A stretch of 64,000 nucleotides of DNA from Drosophila pseudoobscura (GCF_009870125.1 NC_046683.1:67533869-67597868), one strand, 5' to 3'; numbered from the stretch's first letter, positions 24,697 through 37,307 are shown. Notes: a model not told the origin generated them from the letters alone. Numbers and translations: made by a program.

Positions 24697-27386
24697 CACA
24701 GCTGATTTGCATAGTCTACAAGCGTTGCGTTCGGAAATAAATAATTAATTAATTGCTGAAAATATGGAATAAACGGCAAGAATGTTCATATAACCACATG
24801 CAACAGCAGTTGTGTGGAATTCTCTATCGCGACTTGGCAAAAAAAAACACGTTGCGTCAATGCGCAGCAAATGTGGCTAAAAAAGGCGATGTGTAGTTAT
24901 GATTTAGCAAAAACAACAAAAACAGCAGCCAGAAAGTGCTAATAAAAAATACACACACACATACAGCGAAGGTGAAAATTATAAATTAATAAATGTGCGC
25001 TCTGATAGCATATCACATTAGCGAAATATGCTTAAATTTCGTGTTTCCAAGCAATCAAATCTGTGAATTGCAACAGAAAATAATTTCAAGGTTTGCAGCA
25101 GGCGAATAGAAAGCAGAAAGGTAATTGAAAAATAGAACGATTTTGGCACAAGCGCAGTTGTATAGTGTAGCTATGTATTTTTGTTGTCTGGCCGACAACG
25201 ACGAGACCATGGTTAGGTGGGTGGGGCGTGATTTTGGGAGCTAATATATATGTTGTGCGAGTTGTGTGTGTGTGTGTGCGTGTGTCTGTGGTGAAAACAA
25301 CAAACCGCCTGCTCCTCCCATACCTCTCCATCACGGACCAGACCAGACCAAAAGACGGAACGGAAAGAAAAGGAAAACTATTGTATGCAAAGCCAGAGCC
25401 AGCAGCAGCGACGTCGACAGCATCGGACTGCGAGAAGAGAGTAGGAGAGCGAATTCCTCCCTGCCTGCCGCCCTGTAACGTTCTCTCTCTCCCATGTAAT
25501 TTGCCGCAATTTTTGCCTTCTTTGCATTGCAATGCCATGCATTCTCAGTGTGTCACACTCACACACACTCGCAGGCAAGGTCTCTCAAAAAAAAAGGCGC
25601 GCTTCGTACCCGTGCCCGTGTCCGTTCCCTTTCCCGTTTCGCTCTCTCCTTGATTTTCGCAAGCTCCACCATTTTCTAAAACGCCACACACTCTCTGCTG
25701 ACGCCAGCGCCAAATCATTCGCCATCATCTCGTCACTCTGCCTGCCGGTCCATCCTCCTCAGTGCTCCACAGAGTGCCTGCTGTCTGTTGCGAGCCGCCA
25801 CCGCTTGTCGTTGCAGCATTTCTTAATTCAGTTCAGTTCTCATCTTCGTTTATTTAATACAAACTGTTTTCCGTGGCGTCTGGTTCCCTCTCTGTATTGT
25901 GTATTTGCTCAACTACAGATAATCAAATTTATATTGTGCATGCAAAGAAATAAGTAAAACATGCAAAACGACTGCGATCGCGGTTGCTGAACAGGCACAA
26001 TATTCGACAAACAACGACGCCGCATTGTGAGTTTGGTTTCAAATTCCCCCCCAGAGAGTGGAAGGATCTGTGTGTTTGTGTGAGTGTGTGTGTGTGATAC
26101 GATCGTTTATTGAACTTTAGGAATATTGCAGTTATTCAAAGCCGGTTAGGAACTAACATAACCTCAAAGATTGGATCGGCAATGCATATTTACCGTTAGT
26201 TTGCAGCGTGAGATAAGTTCTCCATCTCCCTCTCTCTCATCATATTAAATGTAATGGTGCAAAAATTGGCAACAATTAAACAACAAGAAATGTGAAATTT
26301 CATCCAAAAAGTTAAATATAAAAAAGTAAACATCGGTAAATTCCCCAGCTCCGCATTTAATACAGTAATTGGGCCCCGTTATGTTTTAATGTCTGCTTAC
26401 ACCACACACACACGAACCCCATACGTACCAATACAGAAACAGCTCTGCATTGCTAAGAGCGCAGCTGGTAGAGAAGTGGAGCGGGGTGCGTCGCCTCGGC
26501 TTTAATGTATAACAGTAGATAGCAAAAGCAGAAAAGAAAAAAAAATCGAAGAAAGTCGCAAAAGCAAAGGCAGGCAGCAGAAACAAGATTCGAAATGAGC
26601 ACACAAAAGCAATGGAAATTAAATGAAAAGTGCGAACTGCAAAAAACCTAACCAAACTTCTCGACGACTACAGCAGGGCCTCACACTTAACGACTACCCC
26701 TCCCCTTCCTTCACTGTTCTGTTCTCTTTGGTCGCTTTGGCATAAAGAAATTTAATTCTAATGATTTCCTATTTAAATTAAATTATTTGCCATTTTATTG
26801 ATTTACTATCGATTGCGAAAAGCAAGTTGTCGAAGGTGTTATGTATTTGCTTGGTGTTCATTTGTTGCCCTGATAAGCCCCCGATCGAGGGCCGGACGGA
26901 CCCATGGCGAATGCTAATTTCCCTTTTGCCAATTACAGATAGATTACTATTGTAGCCGCCGGTGCTGCGGCTTTGCTGCTCTTGTTGTTGCTGTCGCTTG
27001 GCTGGTAAATTTATTAAATTAGCGAAAAAATTGATTTGATTAACTTTTGAGAGGTGTTTGCGGCTGTGAGACGGTGGCTTGGGGTTTATTTTATTATCGC
27101 CCAAGTGCCAAAACAACAACATCAGCAACAGGTGACAAATTCTTGGAAAATATGTGAAATTGTTTGATCTGATCACGTGGCTGGGGATACAGACCGATTC
27201 GGATCAGTAGGCTAGGCGTACTCTACATAAATTAGTTTAGCACTCACTAACGTATATACATATTTCTTTTGCAGTAACGCAACCAAATAATCCAACAAAG
27301 AAGCCGCCACAGTTGAAATATCAACACAATCCCCACTTAACATATTCCTAAAAACGGAAGAAACTAAATACCGAAATAACAACGAG
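24697..27386 (+). other. smaug 5' untranslated exon(s) and leader intron
   Basis: Downstream of the promoter lies AT-rich leader-like DNA without long frames. A plausible donor, AAAG|GTAATT, is at 25121, and a good acceptor, TTTCTTTTGCAG, ends at 27274, 112 bp before the smaug ATG. That would make a leader intron of about 2.15 kb. CA and GT tracts around 25266-25285, 25550-25570 and 26070-26095 account for the protein-like frames here. The exact first-exon end is inferred, not seen. Confidence 0.5.
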
Positions 27387-30300
27387 ATGAAGTACTCAAC
27401 TGGCACAACAGACAACGCGATGTCCTGCGGCATCGACAGCAACACAAACTCCAACAGTGCATTAAACGATATGCAGCCCAAAACCTCCACACCCACACAG
27501 ACACACTCCCACAAGGAGGCCACATCTACGACAACGCCCGCGAAAACAGGCGCAACACAAATGCATACCACCCATACCAATACCATTGCCAACAGCAACT
27601 GCAATTCCAATCCCCATCAGCCGGCTAACGCGCTGTTCTGCGAGCAGGTGACCACAGTGACAAATCTCTTCGAGAAGTGGAACGACTGCGAGCGAACCGT
27701 CGTCATGTACGCGCTGCTAAAGCGTCTGCGCTACCCGAGCCTCAAGTTCCTTCAGTATTCGATCGACAACAATTTGACACAGAATCTGGGGACCTCGCAG
27801 ACGAATCTAAGCAGCGTGGTCATCGACATCAATGCCAACAATCCGGTCTACTTGCAGAACCTGCTGAATGCATACAAGACGTTTCAGCCCTGCGATGTGC
27901 TGGATGGCATGTCCTCCTCCTCCTCCGACAAGGACTCGATGCCGTGCTATGGCAGCGATTTTCAGATCACAACCTCCTCGCAGTGTGATGAGAGGAAGCT
28001 GTATGCCCGCAAGGAGGATATACTCCACGAGGTGCTGAACATGCTGCCGCTGCTGAAGCCGGGCAACGATGAGGCCAAACTCATATACATGGCCCTGATT
28101 CCGGCTGCTGTCAAGGACACCATGCAGCAGATTGTGCCCACGGAGCTGGTGCAACAGATCTTCTCCTACTTGCTCATTCATCCGGCCATAAGCAGCGAAG
28201 ATCGACGATCGTTAAACATTTGGCTGCGACACCTCGAGGACCACATTCAGGCAGCCGCCGCTGGTCTTACGAATCGCAGCTACTTCCTGCAGCCCTCGCC
28301 ACAACTGGTCGCAGGAACCAGCTCCACGGGCAGCTCATCGGCAGCTAGTTCTTCGGCGGCCTCCTGCTCTTCGGTGGCCTCTTCATCACTGAGTAACCTA
28401 GGGAGCAGCTTGTGCACCACTAGCAGCTCGCGATCGTCGCGCAGCAATGACTGGCAAACGATTGCCCCGCCCAGCAAGCAGCAACAGCAGCAGCACAAAC
28501 TCACCGGCGGCGACTGGCGAGGCAGCGGGGGCTCCAGCGGATCGATTAATCCACTCTGTGATAATTTAAATGGTATTACCCTGAACGAATTAGCTTCTAG
28601 TCAGAATAGCTTAGGCCTGTCGCTGGACAGCAGCTCCTTGCTGGTCAACAGCGTCGTGGCGGGAGCGGCAGCGGGCTCAATGCTTGGCATCGGTGGCACC
28701 GAAGACCATGACACGTCATTCAGCAAGAATGGCACGGAAATCCTCGACTTTGAGCCCCCCATTATGGCAGATATGGGTGAGGCCAGCGGCATAAGCAATC
28801 TCTGTCAGCAGGTAATAGAAAAATAAGCCCGAAGTAATCTCATAAACATAATACTAAATGATCGCTTGCAGCCTCCCACCTCACATCATCAACAGCTGTT
28901 GCAACCGCCTCCGTCAGGTCCACAACTGCCCTACGCCTCGATATTGATGGGTAATGTGGGCGATCAGTTTGGTGACATCAATCGCTGGAGTCTGGACAGC
29001 AAAATAGCAGCCCTGAAGACGCGGCGCTCCAACAGCTTGACCACTCAAACCATCTCCAGCTGCTCATCCTCATCCAACTCGTCAGTGATCACGGTCAACG
29101 ACAACTGCTCCAACTCCACAGAGAATCTGGCCCAGTTTGCCAACAAACCGAGGAGTTTCTCTCTCTCCATTGAACATCAGCGCGGAGCTTTGGCGAACAG
29201 TGGCTCCGATACGCGGCTGGACGAGTTCAAGCCCGGCTACATCAAGTTCCAGACCCGCAATGTGGGCATGTCGGGGATAGGCCTCTGGCTGAAGTCCCTA
29301 CGGCTGCACAAATACATTGAGCTGTTCAAGAACATGACCTACGAGGAGATGCTGATGATTACAGAGGAATTCCTCCAGAGCGTGGGTGTCACAAAGGGTG
29401 CCTCCCATAAGCTGGCCCTCTGCATTGACAAGCTGAAGGAGCGTGCCCACATCCTCAGCAGGGTGGAGCAGGATCTGCACGCGGGACAGATTAAGCTCAG
29501 TACGGCTGTCGAGGAGCTAACACACATTGTGCTGACGCCAATGAAACCCGTGGAGTCTATGGGGCCACTGGAGGAGAACATTGGTCATCGCTTCCTCAAG
29601 GTCATCGACCTGGTCAGCAATGCCCTCCAGGCGGATCCCTACTGTGTGCAGGACGATGAAACAATGGGTGTGTTCATGTGGATACTTGATCGTTCTATTC
29701 ATAACGAGGCGTTCATGAACCATGCCAACCAACTCAAGGAACTCAAGTTTAAGCTGTCCAAGCTGAAAATCTCAATGGTTTCAAAGCTGCACCATGTGAA
29801 GACTCCCGGCGTACCCACTGGCGGCAACATCAACAAACCCAGGTGCGTTTCAATAATACTATTTAATTCTTTCTAGTATTCTAATTAATCTATGTTTTAG
29901 ATGGAATGGCAAGACTCGCAAGTGTGATCCCAAGAATGGCAGCAGTGATAGGATTAACAATCGGAAGAACTCTAATGACATGTTGAATTTCTCCCTGAAC
30001 TGCCTGCAGCATCCCCTGCCGCATCACCAGCAGCAGCAGCAACAACAACCACCGCCACCGCCGCTACAGCAATTTGAGTACAACGGCTACGGCGGTCCGT
30101 CGCATCAGCCGCAGTATAAGAGCTCTTCATATCCCAGCTTCATGAGCAATCACCAACAGCAGCAGCAGCAGCCACCCAAGTCGCACCACCATGCCCAGCA
30201 AATGCAGCAGATGCTTCAGCAGCACAACCATTTCCCGGCCTTACCGCAGCAGACGCCACCGCAGTCGCATCGTCGATCGCTGAACAACCTCATTTTGGTA

Positions 30301-30912
30301 ACTGGTGGGCCACAGCAGCCGCAGCAAATGGTCTTCAAGCCGGGCCAGGGGGTGCTTACCACCAACACCAACGGCTCCAACGATAGTCTGGTCATGGATT
30401 CAAGGAGTCAGCAGCAGCCACGCAAGCCAAGCCTAAACGGTCTTAGCGCGAACGGAAATGGTGGAGTGTCCAGTTCGGAGCAACATCCAAAGAAGACCAT
30501 GGCCGCCGTGGTGATGGTTAGTAGTCAGAGTCAGGAGTCGCAACACAGCGATCATCAGCATCCACCACAAATTTTAATCAACAACAACAATAACAACAAC
30601 ATACTGAACAACAATTTGATTAACCAGCAACAGCTGCAGTTGCTGGCGGCTGCTGCCGCTGCAGTGGGCAGTGGCAGCTGTCTGTGCCCATGTCCTGGTG
30701 GTGGTGGCGGCAGTGGAGGGGCCTGCAGCAACACTCTCTGCCAACAGAGCAGCAAGAACAACAATCACACTGCAGATCATTGCCTGTCCCAGCCGCAGCA
30801 TCAGTTGATTAGCCTAAGCATGGCGCCGCACGAATATAAAATGAACGATTTTAAGAGCCTGGAACAGCTCGAGACGTTGTGCCGCCAAATGACTGAACAG
30901 GCAATGAACTGA
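27387..30912 (+). CDS. smg: Smaug, SAM-domain translational repressor, three coding exons
   Basis: Exons 27387-28811, 28872-29842 and 29901-30912 join in frame to give 1135 residues (999 in D. melanogaster). ATG 27387 starts MKYSTGTTDNAMSCG. Smaug similarity region 1 is at about residues 83-130 (ALFCEQVTTVTNLFEKWNDC) and region 2 at about 205-290. The RNA-binding SAM domain is at about 608-670 (MSGIGLWLKSLRLHKYIELF to KLKERAHIL), with the basic patch VTKGASHKL used by this family to read stem-loop Smaug recognition elements. A helical PHAT-type region follows to about 790. The C-terminal third is rich in poly-Gln, His, Pro and Asn and accounts for much of the extra length. Smaug acts in the cytoplasm of the early embryo, silencing nanos mRNA and recruiting deadenylase to clear maternal transcripts. 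Confidence 0.96.
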
Positions 30913-33173
30913 GCCAACTCGCCCGCTCAGCGATGATTTTGTGGCAGTTTTTGTGTTCACTGCGTTTTGAAGATTGATTTCATAAACGAAAATGAATGTG
31001 TTTTTATATCTAGTTCTGTAAGAAACTCGCTTATATGTTTGTGTCGTGTCGCGTCTAATTGTAATGCTCGTTGTTTCGCCACCCCCCCACACACACACAC
31101 ACACCACCCCGCCCCGCCCACCCTCCACCCACCAGAGCCCACAGCCCATGCAATTTTTGTAATCGTTTTTAGTTTGTAAGCTCTGCTAGTTTGTTTAAAT
31201 GTTAAGTTTTGAGTTGTGTGCCAGGGCTCCTCTGTGTGTCGTGTCTGCCGCGCTGGCGGTGCCCGGAGCCCCTCCCGCTGCCCAACGGCTGGCCGTTGGA
31301 GCTGTGACAAGAGCTCTAGCTGCTTTCGCGCCTCCCCCAATGAACGAACTCCCTAACGAAGCCTGCGTCTGTGCCTGCGCCCGGGCTCGGCCAGCTATCT
31401 GGCGGGCAGCAGAGATGCCTCTGTAGCGGCCAATGTTATTAATGTTTAAGTTTTGTAAATGTTGTCGCCATTTGTAGTTCAACTAACAAGCCACGCCCCA
31501 ATCCCACACAGAACACACAACACATACACTATATCACACCACTATCACTTCTCTCTATGTAGGAAAATTTGGCCAAATTTGATCAACATTTTACGCTATT
31601 CTAAACCACACATCAATATCCAAGCAAACAAACACGAACCACGTCGCCAAACGATAACAGATCCGATCCCCCGGCAAGAAGACGACAAAAGAAATCGTTT
31701 ATTTAGTAAAAATTTACATAGTGAACTCTGCATCGTGACCATGAGACTGACTAAGATTACTTTTTCGCAATTATAAACACTAGGAAAGAAAAGGAGGAGA
31801 GCTGGAAGGAGGAAAGGGACTGAAAATTGAGAAATGTGAAAGGAAAAAGGAGAATTGAGAAATGTTTGAGCGAATCAAAACACCTTGCTTGCTGAATGAA
31901 GTAGAACTCCCATATAACGGATGGTATGTGTTTATATACATATACACATGCACATAATTTATTTTAAATTTAATGGAATATATTTGCTGAACACCGTATA
32001 ACTAAAAACAAACCAAAAACCAAACCAACCTTCGAATAGGTTTCGAAATGTTTCAATGTTTGCGTTTTTAAGTTGGTGAATCGATCGGAGCTATATATTG
32101 TATTTTGTATAAGTAAGCGTAAGCTCCCAACCCCTACCCCATACCCCTTACCCACCATGTACGTGTTGTCGGACACCGTGTTGCACATGCAGCCGGACGG
32201 ACGTTCATGAGATCATTGTCATTTGTATTCATTGATTTATATGTAACTGTAACTCTACGATTAATTATTTTTTTCGTATTAGTCAATTGTTTATTTGTAA
32301 AAACGGCATGTTTTAGTTGGTTTTTTTTAATATTTATACATACCAGTATGTACTGCGTCTGTAGGTCGCATCCTAAGCATAAGACGGGCAGAGCTAAAAT
32401 GATACGGCAGCCAAAAAAAAATACCCTAAGATACGCAGTACCGCGTAGCCTATGTTTATTTTATTGTACAAAAAGCTGATCAAACTGTAAGCTTGCTTAA
32501 AAATTTTTTTTGTTTCCTCATTATCACTGTTTGTCCATAGTTTCGCAAACTTATTGTAACTCGAAAATGCTTTTATGTATAAAAACCAAAACAACAAAAT
32601 AAAAGAAACGAAATAATGTACGGCCAGAGGAGTAACAGAAAGCCGAAAGCAGCCTAAATAAATAAATGTAAATGTATATTGCAAACTAGCGAAAATAGAG
32701 AGTTCAAAGTTATCCGCAAAACTATTGTAAAATTTCAAGTTAAAGATTGTAAACTGCCACTACGGATCGGTTAAGAGGCAGGTGGCATTTTGAATGTTTG
32801 GCGAAATAGAGAGAGAGAGAGAGAGAAAGGTAGGGAGAGGGAGGGAGAGAGAGAAAGAGAAGGGCCTGCAGCTTATCAAATGTGAGCCCCCAATCAAGAG
32901 TGTACCTACCCTACACATATACACACATACAATACCTACCATATATTTATTTTAAATAAATTATTTCGAGATTTAAAATCGCTCTCACTGTTTACTTGAT
33001 TCGATACCCTAACAACCGAACAACGCAGGTTGCCATGCGTCCAACTTCCCTGTTGTTTGGGGTAAAACAAACTCGACTCGACTGGGAACCTTTATATCGA
33101 AGCTAGCCAGCACACGAAAACGTTCAACAATATTCTACAATTTGTCCCAAGCAAAATTTTCTAGATTTACAGA
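30913..33173 (+). other. smaug 3' untranslated region and spacer
   Basis: AT-rich, without a convincing gene. Candidate AATAAA signals lie at 32597-32602 and 32657-32662, giving a 3' UTR of about 1.7 kb if used. It includes a CA/C-rich tract near 31081-31140 and a GA tract near 32808-32860. The last 200 bp before 33174 must hold the promoter of the next gene; I see no motif 1 or DRE there. Confidence 0.5.
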
Positions 33174-34060
33174 ATGAGCCGACATCGCTATAACAATGTG
33201 CATCTGAAGGCGCTGCCAGGTGCCTTGATGGTGGAGCAGGAAGACCAACAGGCGGTTGGCGCACAAGGCAGCACAGAAAAGTTGCCCATGTGGCCAAGTG
33301 AGCGCATTGCACCGGGGGGTGCTGGAGCCTTTCACTCGACCAAAGTGAAGTATAGCAAGGAGACCTCTGATTTAATCCGTCGTAAGTGTCATTAGACGCG
33401 ACTGCCATTACCCGTATGGTCGGCTTCTACTACTGGTTTCGAATTTCCTTAGTGCTCGTTAAGGAGTCCAAGATGTCCATATTGATGCGTAAGCAAATCG
33501 ATGAGAGTCTGCGCAATGGGGAGCCATTGCCGTTGCCCAAGCCACCACGTCCAAACACCAACAATGACCCGGACAAGGAGACGTTGGCCATTCTCGATCG
33601 CGCTCGCAACGCCAAGCGCAAGAATCTGCGCCAGATTGAGGCCAGTGGTGCCTACAAGACGACCTACTATCGCCCACCCACAGACAATCGCATGGCCGGA
33701 GAGAAGGCCAAGTCCCAGCTGCAGTTCACCATGGCTGGCACACATCTGGCCGATCCGGCCGTGAAGCCGTTGCGACGTCCCCGTGAGGAGCCACTCGTAA
33801 CAGAGGAGGATATCATTAACGAACGTAAGCGGAGAAACTGGCTCGTACCTAAGTAGAATCATTACTCATCCGTTTACTTTGCAGTCCTCGATCAGATCAA
33901 CGAACGGGCCATGTGGCTGACCGAAATGGAATCGTTGGGGCAGGGCAAGAAATATCGCCCAGAGATTCGCGATCAGATAGCCGAGCGCTTGCATCGCATC
34001 CAGGCCTTGGAGTCCAAGATTAAGATGAAGTCTGTGGGTGGCTACCGTTTCGTCGACTAA
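33174..34060 (+). CDS. UPF0193 (EVG1 / C22orf23) family protein, three exons
   Basis: Exons 33174-33381, 33453-33824 and 33885-34060 join across 71- and 60-bp introns to give 251 residues starting MSRHRYNNVHLKALPG. Two blocks place it in UPF0193: VKESKMSILMRKQIDESL followed by GEPLPLPKPP (from residue 72), matching the MKESKL...GDALPL block of human C22orf23, and ERAMWLTEMESLGQGKKY (residues 200-217), matching its ERKEFLADMEALGQGKQY. The last 35 residues are a charged, probably helical segment. The molecular function of the family is not established to my knowledge. The fly orthologue is, I believe, CG5280, which lies beside smaug. An AATAAA at 34143-34148 is the likely polyadenylation signal. 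Confidence 0.88.
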
Positions 34061-34624
34061 CTGTGTTAATCTGTTATATAATCTATGTGTTAAATGTTGC
34101 TTTTGACCCTATAGGGCGCCCAGAAGCGAATAGAACCAATTCAATAAATGCCAATATATTGTGTACATTCCAAATTGATAATTTTGCTGGAATTTTCGGT
34201 TAACATTTGATTAATAATAGTTTTATTCAACCTTTTAGCATTCGTATAATTTCGATTTCGTTAAAATTTCTTTCGATCTGGCACATATTTAATACACACA
34301 CATTTTAACAATTTAAGAAGCCCGAACTCAATGAATTCTTTTGCTTGCGATTTTTTTTGGCAAAATGAGTATAAAGTACGATAGTAAAAATTCATAGATT
34401 TAATTAAAAATATCGAATAAATTACTGAAGTATACGTATATCTGCATATATAGAATATACGGCTAAATATATATGTATGTACCTGTTCCTACGCTCTACC
34501 TCTTGTTTTTGTATATATATATGCTTTATGAACGCATCTGTTAGTTCAAAGTTTAATGATACATTCAAAAAATATTTGTGAACTCTGCTTGTGCTCAGCC
34601 ATAGATACGACCATCGCGATTCGC
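34061..34624. other. Convergent 3' ends of the UPF0193 gene and Ppme1
   Basis: About 560 bp of AT-rich DNA between two stop codons. AATAAA at 34143-34148 serves the plus-strand gene; TTTATT at 34222-34227 is a possible minus-strand signal for Ppme1, which would make the two transcripts approach closely or overlap. TATATATA-type runs occur at 34436-34530. Confidence 0.55.
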
Positions 34625-36202
34625 TCAACAAGATGGCATGTGGCAGCGGAATTCACCAGCTGCCTCTGCGAAACGATTGCGTATCAAGTAGCCGCTAATG
34701 ACTTCGGCAACTTCGTGTGGGCGGTCCTCGTGCACGGCATGCCCGCAGCGTGCCAAGACTTGCATTTGGAAGCGACCCTGCATTTGGCCAACTGTCAAGG
34801 TCCTATCTAACCCATCGATGCTGGCCAACAAAAGTTGCTTGGGCAATCGAAGGTTTAGAAACTTGTCGCTCAGGCCTGAGAACCAGCCCACCCAGTACTT
34901 CTCTGACTTTGAGAGATCAATGCGCCAGGTGTAACTGAAGGAAAAGTGTGTTAAAAGACTTGTGTACGTGTGTGTGCTTAGGGTTTAACTTACTTCTTGG
35001 CAGCTTCAGTGGCCTCTTTGGTCGTGGTGGGTTTCTTAAATTCGGTGCCAGCTGCTTCACCGTCGGCGCTGCCTTCCTCACCATCGCCCGGAGGCGAAAC
35101 TTCTTCATCTTCGGAAATGCTGAACGGATTTGGAAACATGCTCGAGTGATGCGCCTCCTCCAGCACATCATCGGGTAGTGGCAGGTCATTCGTTGCCAGT
35201 TGATTCGTTGTACAGCTGGAAATGGGCGATTCGGTCAGACATTTATGAGAAATGGCTATGGAACACACTATGGAGCACTCACTTGATTATCTGCCCGGGC
35301 ATTGAGACTTTGGCACTGTCCACATTGCGCACCTGTCCGCTTCTTATGCACCATTCGATGGCATTGGGAATACTCTGGAAATACTTTGGACGGGAGCGGA
35401 GGAAGCTTTGCATGCTGGCGAGCGCCTCCATGGCAGTTCCCTCAACCACATCGATAACGGTAATGCCGATTAAATTGGGCACCAATGCCATAGAAGCAAA
35501 ATGGACTGCAATGGCGCCTCCCATGGAGTGGCCGACCACAAAGAGTTGTGGCACTTCTTCTGGATACAGTTTAAGAATCAAATCGCCAATATCCCTAGGG
35601 TCAAAAAATCAATAAAAACGACCACTGAACAGAGGTCAAGGTGATACTCACTTTGACAACGTATCTGCCGAGAGGTCATCCTCGTCGCCCACCTTGCTAT
35701 CACCGTGGCCTCGCAGGTCAATGCACAGGCACTGGCAGTGTATCATGCTCGTCACCTCGGACTGCAAATTAAATTAATAATGGAATTATCATCCCATATC
35801 CCAGACACGCAGTCAGAACGCCAAGGCAAAACAGCTGCGGAATACATACACAAAAGTGCGCCCAGGTAAGTGCCGAGTAACCGCCGCCATGTAGTAGCAA
35901 TAGAACGGGGCCCGGCTTCTCGGGCTTCTTGGTGCGATAGACACGAAAAGTTCGCTGCTCATCCACCGTGACATCCTCCTTTTCGGCAAAGAACTCGTTC
36001 CACATGCCCGGCTTGTAGTCACGTATGCGCGACTTCTTGAAGGAGTCTCTGTAATTAACCAATTTGGGTATTAATCTATACTACTCCCTCCCTCCCACGC
36101 AGGCAGCAGCATCCTAGCAAAAACTTACGCTCTACCAATGCGCCCGCTAGGAATGGTGGGTGGCAATTTGCCCTTGAGCATGGTTCGCTGTAAGTTCGAC
36201 AT
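34625..36202 (-). CDS. Ppme1: Protein phosphatase methylesterase 1 (PPME1), six exons
   Basis: Minus-strand exons 36129-36202, 35850-36048, 35652-35761, 35283-35594, 34994-35215 and 34625-34934 give 408 residues starting MSNLQRTMLKGKLPP. It is an alpha/beta hydrolase that removes the C-terminal methyl ester from the PP2A catalytic subunit. The oxyanion segment is LLLLHGGGYSALTW; the nucleophile is Ser151 in VVGHSMGGAIAVH; the acid is Asp176 in IDVVEGTAM; the base is His371 in CGHAVHED. These match human Ser156, Asp181 and His349 by a constant offset at each end. An acidic Ser/Glu-rich insert (about residues 250-300) sits where the human enzyme also has an acidic loop. The C-terminal YTWRIDLSKSEKYW block is diagnostic. 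The fly orthologue is CG5068. Confidence 0.94.
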
Positions 36203-36332
36203 TGCGCTCGATTGTCTCCGCAATAAAAGCCACAATTGGGAATCTTTTATCTCAAGTGCAGGACTTTGTTTTCTGCTTTTCCCAAGCTTTTACGCGTTTT
36301 CAAACTTATTTACTTCTTGTCGTAGTCAGTTG

Positions 36333-36420
36333 CAGTGTGACCGCGGATTTATCGATAAAATATACCGTCCGACCCTCAGAAATATACCGAAACATACCAC
36401 CTCATTTTTAAAATATACCG
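36333..36420 (-). promoter_or_regulatory. Ppme1 core promoter: three motif 6 sites, DRE, motif 1
   Basis: Read towards Ppme1 on the minus strand, three CGGTATATTT motif 6 sites (plus-strand 36411-36420, 36380-36389, 36358-36367) precede a perfect DRE, TATCGATA (36350-36357), and a perfect motif 1, CGGTCACACTG (36333-36343), about 130 bp before the ATG. The order is the same as at smaug. Confidence 0.82.
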
Positions 36421-36610
36421 TAAATATACGGTTGTAGTTTACATTTTCCTCGTTTTTGATCTTCCGTCGAATATTCCAAGCTATATAGAACACTTAGCCA
36501 TGCCACATAGTTTTATCCGATTAATGAATCAATTTTCTAATTGACTGGCTTAACTTAACCACTTGCTTTTATTGGATTTCTATATAACGTTGAAAAGGAA
36601 AAATAGATTG
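36333..36610 (+). repeat. Dispersed promoter-associated repeat, copy R3
   Basis: Starts at the motif 1 end (CAGTGTGACCGCGGATTTAT). It shares with the reverse complement of R2 the three AAATATACCG blocks and then CCTCGTTTTT, GCTATATAG, TTAGCCATGCC, ATGAAT and CTTGCTTTTATTG. Edges are approximate. Confidence 0.75.
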
Positions 36611-36699
36611 TCGAAATTGACAACATATACCATTATATACCGATATACCGTCGGTTAAATTTTGACCTCAAAAAATACCGAAAAGTATTCAAAATACCG

Positions 36700-37090
36700 T
36701 AATGGGTCACCCTGGACCACGGATTTATATGGATTTTAAATATACGGTCAGACCTTTAGGAAATATAAAATTCTTTTTCCAAAATATACCAAAAAATATA
36801 CTTAAAAATCCAATTTTTCATCTGAACTGCTTCAAAATTATGCAAGTTTCATAATTTTCGTGGGAATATTTCAACATCCCCCTGGTCGACAACAGGCTAA
36901 TCGTTCTCTGTTCATGATCGGAATTCATATTCATCGATTTTGATATTCAGTTTAAAATTACTAGCTAACTGGAACCATCTAACCTGAACACATAACTTTA
37001 TTCGATTGATGAATACATTTTCCACAAGATTGGCTTGCTTTATGGGATTGCTATAAAATAAGGTTTAATCGAAAACGGCCAAAGCACAAA
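36700..37090 (+). repeat. Dispersed promoter-associated repeat, copy R4 (diverged)
   Basis: Starts GGGTCACCCTGGACCACGG with GATTTATATGGATTTT, a degenerate form of the motif 1/DRE end, and ends at TATAAAATAAGGTTTAATCG. It is in tandem with R3 and aligns with R1 over most of its length. AT-rich sequence just before it (36625-36700) has further ATACCG blocks and may be part of another fragment. Confidence 0.6.
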
Positions 37091-37307
37091 ACGTGAGTGA
37101 ACATGAAATGAAACGTCATTTGAACTCTTGTTGCTTGTCAACCGGTGGTATGCATGTTTGAATATCTATTTCATTTAATACGAATTAAAGCTCTGTTTTC
37201 AAAGCTGATTTGAAACAGCAGTTTCATCATGACAATGGCCCGCAGGAAGACCCAGGATAGGATGAGGATTTACGGCACACGGAGGAGCAGCGGACGAGCG
37301 GATTGGA
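37091..37307. other. Single-copy junction DNA left of the satellite
   Basis: About 220 bp that matches neither the dispersed repeat nor the satellite monomer. No gene or known motif is seen. Confidence 0.4.

Noticed and set aside
25228-25957. Two overlapping 141-codon plus-strand frames in the smaug leader
   Set aside because: Low-complexity translation of GT, CA and CT tracts inside a probable leader intron; no conserved motif.
33174-34060. Mitochondrial ribosomal protein as identity of the 251-residue protein
   Set aside because: The order of blocks (VKESKM, GEPLPL, LGQGKKY) matches UPF0193/EVG1 and not a mitoribosomal protein.
1-37300. tRNA, rRNA or other structured RNA genes
   Set aside because: No cloverleaf with A and B boxes or recognisable RNA gene was found by eye; a covariance-model search would settle this.
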